Shown here: positions 1-3,669 of the stretch, piece after piece | Layout of the letters: every line of letters starts with the position of its first letter | How positions within the stretch are numbered: position 1 is the stretch's first letter | NCBI GenBank assembly: GCA_947589585.1 | Contig: CANQCA010000081.1 | Location: forward strand, 1-5,300 | Reading direction: 5' to 3' | DNA from: an uncultured Clostridia bacterium | GTDB taxonomy: Bacteria; Bacillota; Clostridia; Christensenellales; Borkfalkiaceae | Length of the DNA: 5,300 bases | Notes under the pieces: model-generated | What the model saw: the letters and a program-made list of their open reading frames with translations, nothing else | Database searches by the model: none | What the model was told of the DNA's origin: nothing | Program-made: the position numbers and the translations under genes

Positions 1-370
1 GAAACCGTGAATCGATGAAGTCTATGAGCGCGTGGACGCTTTCAACGACGGGAAGGTCCTCTTTCCCGTCCCCGCATCCGAGGCGGCCGACAAGCTCGGA
101 GATGGCGGAAAGATAGGCCGCCGTACTCTCTCCGATCCCCTCCACGGTGAGATATTGGTCGTGCGTCGCATGGAATACGCCCTGCAGGCTTCCGAATGCG
201 GAGATGAGCGCGTGTGCGAGCGGATTGGTATTTTGACGCGGGATCGCAAAAAAAAGCAGGATCTCCAAAAGCTCGTGGTCCTCTAAATTCCCCGCCCCAC
301 TCTTGAGATGGGCGAGCATCCTCTGCCTATGGCCTTCGTGCATCCTATCGGAACCGTGAGAATTTGCCAT
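1..370 (-). CDS. radC: RadC family protein (JAB/MPN domain family), N-terminal part, cut by window edge
   Basis: The 123 visible residues read without a stop from an ATG at 370 to the left edge. They carry the conserved RadC N-terminal region: HEGHRQRM (residues 11-18), DHELLEILLFFAIPR (31-45), NTNPLAHALISAFGSL (47-62) and a helix-hairpin-helix-like stretch around LTVEGIGESTAAYL (74-87). Family members are usually about 220-230 residues, so roughly the second half is missing, including the metal-binding JAB/MPN motifs (EHxF, HxHPSG). Those catalytic residues cannot be checked. RadC was named for DNA repair, but the original E. coli allele proved not to support that role; the fold is that of JAMM-type metalloproteases and the true function is unsettled. 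The start is supported by GGAAG five bases upstream; an internal ATG at codon 10 has only a weak AGG directly before it. It lies downstream of and in the same direction as the serine dehydratase gene, but 283 repeat-filled bases separate them, so co-transcription is uncertain. Confidence 0.9.
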   Translation of the reverse strand, partial: MANSHGSDRMHEGHRQRMLAHLKSGAGNLEDHELLEILLFFAIPRQNTNPLAHALISAFGSLQGVFHATHDQYLTVEGIGESTAAYLSAISELVGRLGCGDGKEDLPVVESVHALIDFIDSRF

Positions 371-429
371 AATTCTTCCGCTTGTCAATATAAATTTATG
401 CTTTTTTGTTTATGCAACAGCCTTCGTCG

Positions 430-442
430 TCCCTGTAAGGGA
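430..442. repeat. Small hairpin TCCCT-gta-AGGGA beside the dispersed repeat
   Basis: A perfect 5-bp inverted repeat, TCCCT (430-434) and AGGGA (438-442), has a 3-base loop and is followed by AAGTGAGC, which leads into the dispersed repeat at 447. A closely similar module, TCCCTT-cat-AAGGGA, stands at 3536-3550 in the other repeat-rich intergenic region. No T-run follows on either strand, so it is not called a terminator. It is more likely a building block of a dispersed repeat. Confidence 0.5.
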
Positions 443-452
443 AAGTGAGCGG

Positions 453-608
453 ACTTCGTATGAGGGGATCCTTCGAGGATGGGCTCGCATGGACTGCGTT
501 GTGCTTGGTCGCCTCAGGATGACGCGCCCCATGAACTTCTTATGAGGGGATCCTTCGAGGATGGGCTCGCATGGACTGCGTTGTGCTTGGTCGCCTCAGG
601 ATGACGCG
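453..608 (+). repeat. Tandem duplication of a dispersed intergenic repeat, period 82 bp
   Basis: The 68 bases at 459-526 recur without any difference at 541-608. With five more matching bases upstream (453-457 and 535-539, one mismatch between) each unit is about 74 bp and the period is 82 bp. Each copy contains a perfect small hairpin, ATCCT-tcg-AGGAT (468-480 and 550-562), and ends in CTCAGGATGACGCG. The first copy begins with GAGCGGACTTCGTA (447-460), which is found exactly at 3344-3357, followed at the same distance by GGGATCCTTCGA. The element is therefore one family present at two loci. Identity over 68 bp indicates a recent duplication or ongoing homogenisation. The block lies between sdaA and radC and encodes nothing convincing. 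Confidence 0.9.
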
Positions 609-616
609 GTTCGCGC

Positions 617-631
617 GGCTCAAAATGACGC
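617..631 (+). repeat. Detached terminal block of the dispersed repeat
   Basis: GGCTCAAAATGACGC differs by one base from the reverse complement of the outer end of the repeat copy at 3250-3264 (GGCTCAGAATGACGC). It follows the second 82-bp copy after a short GC-rich spacer (GTTCGCGCG), in the same way that extra terminal blocks follow the copy at 3344-3404. It appears to be an additional repeat end without the inner part. It stands 22 bases downstream of the sdaA stop codon on the minus strand. Confidence 0.55.
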
Positions 632-653
632 TTACCCCAAGAATGCGGCTTCC

Positions 654-1862
654 TCAATGGCAACCTTTGTAGATGGCGGCAAGGCCGCCCTCGGCAGTTT
701 CGCGATAGCGCGCGGAAAGATCCTTGCCCGTCGTGTACATCGTCTCCACCACCGTGTCGAAGGTGATCTTCCGCGTACCGACGAGCACCTTTGCGAGCTG
801 AGCCGCGGAAAGGGCACGGAGAGATGCTACGGCATTCCGCTCGATGCACGGGATCTGAACGTATCCCCCGACGGGATCGCAGGTGAGCCCGAGCTGGTGT
901 TCAAGGGCGATCTCGGCCGCATATTCGATCTCATCCATCGAAGCCCCGAAAAGCCTTCCCACGGCAGCTGCGGCCATGGCCGTCGCCGTGCCGATCTCCG
1001 CCTGACAGCCCGCTTCCGCCCCGCTGATCGAGGCGTTCTTTTTGACGGTCACACCGATGAGCCCCGCCGTGGCGAGTGCCGCAACGATGCAGTCCTCCGT
1101 GTAGCCGTGTTTGTGTGAAAGATAATAGAGGACTGCGGGAAGAACGCCGCAGGCCCCGCACGTCGGCGCGGTGACGATGGTCCCGCCCGCAGCATTTTCC
1201 TCTGCCGTGGCGAAGGCAAAGGCGCACATCACGCGCTTTTCCCTTGATTCGGGCTCTTCCTCGGGGTCTACCGTCTCGAAGAGCGTCTTTGCCTTGCGCT
1301 CCACGCCGAGCGGGCCCGGGAGCACGCCCGACGTTTTGAGCCCCCTCTTCACCGTGGCCCGCATGGTGTGCCAGACGCTTAAAAGAAATTGTTTGATATC
1401 CGCATCTTCAAACGAAAAGACGACCTCTTCCAAAGAGATCTGCCTTTCTTTGCAATATGCCATGATCTCGGCAAAGTTGGCGAAGGGATAGGCTTCCTCG
1501 ATCGCCTTTTCGGGTTCGCCCGGGACGGAGATGCTCCCTCCGCCCACGGAGAGATAGGTGACGCGCCCGAGCTCCTTCCCCTCGCGATCGTAGCCCGCAA
1601 TGCTAAGCGTGTTGGGGTGGGGAAGGTCCCCTCTTTCGAAGTCGAATACGATCTCACAGGGCAGAGGCGCGAACGCTTCTTTTAAGGCAACGTCGGTGAG
1701 ATGCCCCTTTCCCGTGTGGGCGAGGGAGCCGAAGAGCGTAGCTGAAAAACGCACCGCTTCGGGATATCTCGCGATAAAATCCCGAGCGGCGCGCATAGGC
1801 CCCATCGTGTGGGAGCTCGAAGGCCCCTTCCCGATCTTATATAATTCCTTCAAAGATTCCAT
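654..1862 (-). CDS. sdaA: L-serine dehydratase (L-serine ammonia-lyase), iron-sulfur-dependent, single chain
   Basis: This 402-residue cytosolic enzyme should deaminate L-serine to pyruvate and ammonium with a [4Fe-4S] cluster, not PLP. The N-terminal beta domain opens with GPSSSHTMGP (residues 13-22). The catalytic alpha domain shows TAPTCGACGVLPA (231-243), GAEAGCQAEIG (281-291) and CDPVGGYVQIPCIERN (328-343). Likely cluster ligands are C286, C328 and C339; their spacing (42 and 11) equals that of the cysteines I recall for the Legionella enzyme (343, 385, 396). The penultimate residue is C401, which keeps the same offset of 57 from that enzyme's C-terminal Cys458, the tail-in-mouth fourth ligand. 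The protein is about 50 residues shorter than E. coli SdaA (454), with the shortening N-terminal to C286, so the beta domain or linker is compact. The ATG at 1862 has GGAGG five bases upstream. It diverges from the DUF1294 gene across 64 bp. No convincing promoter was seen on its own strand. Symbol by family; paralogue (sdaA or sdaB) cannot be told. Confidence 0.95.
   Translation of the reverse strand: MESLKELYKIGKGPSSSHTMGPMRAARDFIARYPEAVRFSATLFGSLAHTGKGHLTDVALKEAFAPLPCEIVFDFERGDLPHPNTLSIAGYDREGKELGRVTYLSVGGGSISVPGEPEKAIEEAYPFANFAEIMAYCKERQISLEEVVFSFEDADIKQFLLSVWHTMRATVKRGLKTSGVLPGPLGVERKAKTLFETVDPEEEPESREKRVMCAFAFATAEENAAGGTIVTAPTCGACGVLPAVLYYLSHKHGYTEDCIVAALATAGLIGVTVKKNASISGAEAGCQAEIGTATAMAAAAVGRLFGASMDEIEYAAEIALEHQLGLTCDPVGGYVQIPCIERNAVASLRALSAAQLAKVLVGTRKITFDTVVETMYTTGKDLSARYRETAEGGLAAIYKGCH
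1817..1845 (+). promoter_or_regulatory. Candidate promoter for the DUF1294 gene, inside the 5' end of sdaA
   Basis: A perfect TATAAT at 1840-1845 lies on the plus strand within the first codons of the oppositely oriented serine dehydratase gene. At 17 bp upstream there is only a weak -35 (TCGAAG, three of six). It would give a leader of about 75 bases to the ATG at 1927. Because the box overlaps codons for the N-terminal LYKI residues, it may be chance; it is listed because no better box lies in the 64-bp divergent gap. Confidence 0.3.
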
Positions 1863-1926
1863 ATCATCCTCCGTCGCAAAAGCATGCTGCGGGAAATTTT
1901 TGAAAAACGGCGCATACTGCCCTTGT

Positions 1927-2217
1927 ATGATCTTTCTCTATATCCTTTTTTCGGTCTATATCCTCGCGGTGAACTTCTACGGCATCCGCTATGCGAAGGC
2001 CCTGCGCGACGGCGACGAAGCGGGCGATTCGCGTGCGGGAGACGGGAAACTCGTCCTCACCGCCCTCCTTGGGGGAGCAGTGAGCATCTATGCGAGCCTT
2101 CTTGCCATGCGCTACCGCTTAAACAGCATGACGCTCATGATCTTCCTGCCCGTGATCGCAGTGCTCAATGTGTACTGTTTCTTTTTGGGGTTTCGCTCGA
2201 TCTATCTATTTATGTAG
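1927..2217 (+). CDS. Small membrane protein, divergent DUF1294 family
   Basis: The product has 96 residues with three hydrophobic segments, about 1-18, 42-61 and 68-88, and a charged loop (24-41, rich in D, R, G) between the first two. The pattern of a first helix ending in VNFYGIRYAKA, then LVLTALLGGAVSIYASLLAMRYR (starting at residue 42), then a last helix, matches the layout of DUF1294 proteins, whose core reads roughly ALLGG-G-LLGM-RHKT. Here the His and Lys of the RHKT signature are missing (MRYRLN), so the member is divergent. The family's function is unknown. The ATG at 1927 has no clear ribosome binding site; an in-frame TTG at 1900 has GGGA five bases before it and would add nine residues, so the start is uncertain. 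The stop overlaps that of the convergent HAD gene by 8 bp. The protein probably sits in the cytoplasmic membrane. Confidence 0.72.
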   Translation: MIFLYILFSVYILAVNFYGIRYAKALRDGDEAGDSRAGDGKLVLTALLGGAVSIYASLLAMRYRLNSMTLMIFLPVIAVLNVYCFFLGFRSIYLFM

Positions 2218-3040
2218 CTTCGGGGCGGAAATGCCCGCACAGCCACTTGGCGACGCCGTCCTCCTCGCTGTACCCGATGACCCCCGTCGCCTTCGCTTTG
2301 AGCCAATCGTCGGCGTTTTTCACGGCGTATTTTTCTTCGCAGATATCGAACATATCCGAATCGTTGGAGGTATCGCCGAAGCAGACGACACGCTCTGCCC
2401 CAAGATGATTCCTGAGGAACTGCACCCCCGCGGCCTTGGTGGCGGCACGGGGAGAGATCTCCATCCAGAAGTCGCTCGAATAGGTCTCGGGGTGGAAGAT
2501 GCAGATGAAACGGCTATCGTACTTCAGAATATTCCAAGCCTGTTCGAGCTGCTCCCGCGGACCGATGCACTTGAAATAAAAGACGTAGCCCTTGAGAAGT
2601 TCTTCCACCGTATCTGCGGGAGAGAGACGCTCATCCCCCCTTCTGCGGAAGAGATAGCGGTGGATGCCGGGCGTCTCCAAGCCCGTGTACCACGCGAGGC
2701 GTTCTTTCCCTTCCCATGCGCCGAAGACGATGAAGGCGATCCTGCGCTCTCTTAAGACGGAGAATACATACCACTTCCAATCCTCTTCGAAGGTGGAACA
2801 AAAGAGCGTCTCCCCCTTTCCGTAGTCATAGATGAGACCGCCGTTGTAGAGAATGGCGGGCACGCGGAGAGAGAGCCCCTCCACCGCCCTCTTCGCGCTC
2901 TGCGAAGAACGCGCCGTAGCAAACGTGAAAGGCATCCCCTGTTCGATCAGCCCGTTGAGCTTTTCGATGCTATACGGCGAAACGCGCTCCTCTCTCGTGA
3001 GAAGCGTGCCGTCGAGATCGGTCACATAGAGCGTCTTCAT
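2210..3040 (-). CDS. Cof-type HAD-superfamily hydrolase (class IIB phosphatase)
   Basis: The 276-residue cytosolic enzyme carries all four HAD motifs. Motif I is DLDGT (residues 8-12; nucleophile D8, acid/base D10), motif II is T42 in FATARS, motif III is K202 in ATKAAGV, and motif IV is GDTSND (222-227). The cap inserted between motifs II and III, about residues 80-190, is the C2 type expected of Cof/YbiV-like enzymes. Family members dephosphorylate sugar phosphates, nucleotides, FMN, PLP and similar metabolites; the cap decides the substrate and I cannot predict it. The start is set at the ATG at 3040, with GGTGGA ten bases and AAGG two bases upstream. A GTG at 3055 would add MEIKA, but it lies only about nine bases from the -10 box and has no ribosome binding site. 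The last codons overlap the convergent DUF1294 stop. It is expressed from its own promoter in the repeat-rich intergenic region. Confidence 0.92.
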   Translation of the reverse strand: MKTLYVTDLDGTLLTREERVSPYSIEKLNGLIEQGMPFTFATARSSQSAKRAVEGLSLRVPAILYNGGLIYDYGKGETLFCSTFEEDWKWYVFSVLRERRIAFIVFGAWEGKERLAWYTGLETPGIHRYLFRRRGDERLSPADTVEELLKGYVFYFKCIGPREQLEQAWNILKYDSRFICIFHPETYSSDFWMEISPRAATKAAGVQFLRNHLGAERVVCFGDTSNDSDMFDICEEKYAVKNADDWLKAKATGVIGYSEEDGVAKWLCGHFRPEAT

Positions 3041-3063
3041 AGCCTTAATTTCCACCGATAACT

Positions 3064-3072
3064 ATTATAACA
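3064..3072 (-). promoter_or_regulatory. Extended -10 promoter of the HAD hydrolase gene
   Basis: On the minus strand the sequence reads TGTTATAAT, a perfect TATAAT (3064-3069) preceded by the TGn extension. No good -35 is seen at the usual distance, as expected for an extended -10 promoter. Transcription should begin near 3057, giving a leader of about 17 bases that contains the GGTGGA/AAGG ribosome binding region of the ATG at 3040. This placement argues against the upstream GTG start. Confidence 0.65.
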
Positions 3073-3184
3073 CAACCCGCAACAAAATGAAACCCTATTC
3101 GTAAAATTTGATAAAAATTCTTGTGCGGCCTTCCCTGCCTTGCGGGATAGATGTCTCTTTGGACGGATGCTATCATGGGGCCAA

Positions 3185-3237
3185 GCGTCATTCCGAGACC
3201 CCCTCGGGATCGAAAGAATCCCTCTATACGAAGTCCG
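3185..3237 (-). repeat. Dispersed repeat copy A (inverted orientation)
   Basis: It starts GCGTCATTCCGAG and ends ATACGAAGTCCG, which is the reverse complement of the frame seen in the plus-oriented copies (CGGACTTCGTA to CTCAGGATGACGC). Inside it carries AGAATCCCTCTATA (3215-3228), exactly shared with copy B. It is short (53 bp), so the middle is reduced relative to the 80-bp copy at 447-526. Confidence 0.65.
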
Positions 3238-3249
3238 AAAGTGTGTTGA

Positions 3250-3329
3250 GCGTCATTCTGAGCCGAATGAGACAATACGACTGTCCGTGAAAGTCCTTTC
3301 TCGAAGAATCCCTCTATAACGCAGGTCCG
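3250..3329 (-). repeat. Dispersed repeat copy B (inverted orientation)
   Basis: It begins GCGTCATTCTGAGCC, continues through a unique middle of about 36 bases, then TCGAAGAATCCCTCTATA (3301-3318), and ends GCAGGTCCG. The 14 bases AGAATCCCTCTATA match copy A exactly. The inner end is diverged from the usual CGAAGTCCG. It faces copy C across 14 bases, so B and C together form a long imperfect inverted repeat. Confidence 0.6.
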
Positions 3330-3343
3330 TCCATTTGGCAAGC

Positions 3344-3404
3344 GAGCGGACTTCGTACTTCGGGATCCTTCGACTTCGGCTGCGCCTTCGCTCAGGATGA
3401 CGCG
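3344..3404 (+). repeat. Dispersed repeat copy C (direct orientation)
   Basis: GAGCGGACTTCGTA (3344-3357) and GGGATCCTTCGA (3362-3373) match 447-460 and 465-476 exactly and with the same 18-base register. It ends TCAGGATGACGCG (3392-3404), as at 514-526. The middle differs: it is shorter and reads CTTCGGCTGCGCCTTCGC instead of the longer insert of the left-hand copies. Ends conserved with a variable middle is the pattern of this family across the window. Confidence 0.75.
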
Positions 3405-3493
3405 GGTAACCAATGCGCGCGGAGCAGGGTGACGCGGGTAACCAATGCGCGCGCGGCAAGATGACGCGGGTAACCAATGCGCGCGCGGCAGAG
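3398..3493. repeat. Three tandem 32-bp units
   Basis: Units start at 3398, 3430 and 3462. The first 24 bases, beginning TGACGCGGGTAACCAATG, are identical in all three; the last 8 vary (GAGCAGGG, CGGCAAGA, CGGCAGAG). The first unit overlaps the end of repeat copy C, so each unit joins the terminal block of the dispersed repeat (…GATGACGCG) to a short linker GGTAACCAATGCGCGCG. An 8-base remainder between 24-base repeats is too short and too similar to be a CRISPR spacer. Confidence 0.88.
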
Positions 3494-3502
3494 TGCCCCC
3501 CT

Positions 3503-3553
3503 CAACTTTCATCGGTCACCTGCGGTGACGGCTTCTCCCTTCATAAGGGAAAA
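3503..3553. repeat. Two-hairpin intergenic repeat
   Basis: Two perfect small hairpins stand in series: GTCACC-tgc-GGTGAC (3515-3529) and TCCCTT-cat-AAGGGA (3536-3550). I recall the combination of a GTCACC-tgc-GGTGAC stem with a following CCCTT/AAGGG stem as a common dispersed intergenic repeat in gut Clostridia, but that is from memory and not checked. The second stem resembles the one at 430-442. It directly follows the 32-bp array. No T-run follows, so it is not called a terminator. Confidence 0.55.
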
Positions 3554-3598
3554 GCCATGTGATGATTGCAAATCACAAAAAGAGAAAAAAATTTTCAT

Positions 3599-3625
3599 AA
3601 AACCCCTTGCAATGGCGGGGGTTTT
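3599..3625. repeat. Terminator-like hairpin overlapping the kinase promoter
   Basis: AAAACCCC (3599-3606) and GGGGTTTT (3618-3625) form a perfect 8-bp stem with an 11-base loop. The A and T tracts make it look like a bidirectional intrinsic terminator. No plus-strand gene ends just upstream, and the -35 box of the downstream promoter (3607-3612) falls in the loop. It could stop upstream read-through, act as a regulator binding site, or be incidental. Confidence 0.5.
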
Positions 3626-3640
3626 GTAGTATAATATAAT
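3607..3640 (+). promoter_or_regulatory. Sigma-A-type promoter of the nucleoside kinase gene
   Basis: A -35 TTGCAA (3607-3612, four of six consensus bases) is followed after exactly 17 bp by a perfect TATAAT (3630-3635); a second TATAAT overlaps at 3635-3640. The start of transcription is expected near 3642-3647, giving a leader of about 25 bases that contains the AAGGG ribosome binding site at 3658-3662. The spacer is G/T rich and forms half of the hairpin at 3599-3625. Confidence 0.75.
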
Positions 3641-3669
3641 ATCAAACAAATCCATTTAAGGGCAAAATT

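Larger units (their letters stand above)
3056..3669. other. Gene-free intergenic region rich in repeats
   Basis: These 614 bases separate two divergent genes, the HAD hydrolase and the nucleoside kinase. From left to right they hold the HAD promoter; about 110 bases in which I see nothing definite (3073-3184); dispersed repeat copies at 3185-3237, 3250-3329 and 3344-3404; a 32-bp triple tandem array ending at 3493; a two-hairpin repeat at 3503-3553; an A-rich stretch (3576-3591); and a hairpin overlapping the kinase promoter (3599-3640). Open frames in this stretch have repetitive, low-complexity translations arising from the repeats and no family resemblance, so no gene is called. Confidence 0.85.

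Noticed and set aside
371..420. Possible radC promoter on the minus strand (TTGCAT with an A/T-rich -10 region)
   Set aside because: At 17-18 bp spacing the -10 candidates (TTTATA, TTATAT) are poor, and the best box (TATATT) is too far away. The region is generally A/T rich, so the match is not distinctive.
561..1118. 185-residue plus-strand open frame antisense to sdaA
   Set aside because: It is a shadow of the high-GC sdaA coding sequence; the minus frame has clear family motifs, and part of this frame lies in the repeat.
1884..2408. 174-residue plus-strand open frame starting MLREIFEKRR
   Set aside because: It runs out of frame over the DUF1294-like gene and into the antisense of the HAD gene. 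Its composition is Arg/Pro/Ser-rich as in shadow frames, and the alternative frame has regular hydrophobic helices.
3108..3290. 60-residue plus-strand open frame in the intergenic region
   Set aside because: It covers repeat copies A and B, lacks a ribosome binding site and shows no domain-like sequence.
3398..3493. Possible short CRISPR array
   Set aside because: The period is 32 bp with at most 8 variable bases between repeats, and these are similar to each other. There are no spacers of normal length and no cas genes.
3045..3512. Open reading frame on the minus strand across the repeat array, with a recurring ARIGYPRH-like peptide
   Set aside because: It is produced by reading through the 32-bp units and dispersed repeats; 32 is not a multiple of three, so the three units translate in different frames. 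It has no family resemblance and it overlaps the HAD promoter.
3559..3592. TGATT-gca-AATCA hairpin followed by an A-rich tract, as a minus-strand or plus-strand terminator
   Set aside because: The stem is only five weak base pairs, no gene ends there on either strand, and the A tract is on the wrong side for a plus-strand terminator.
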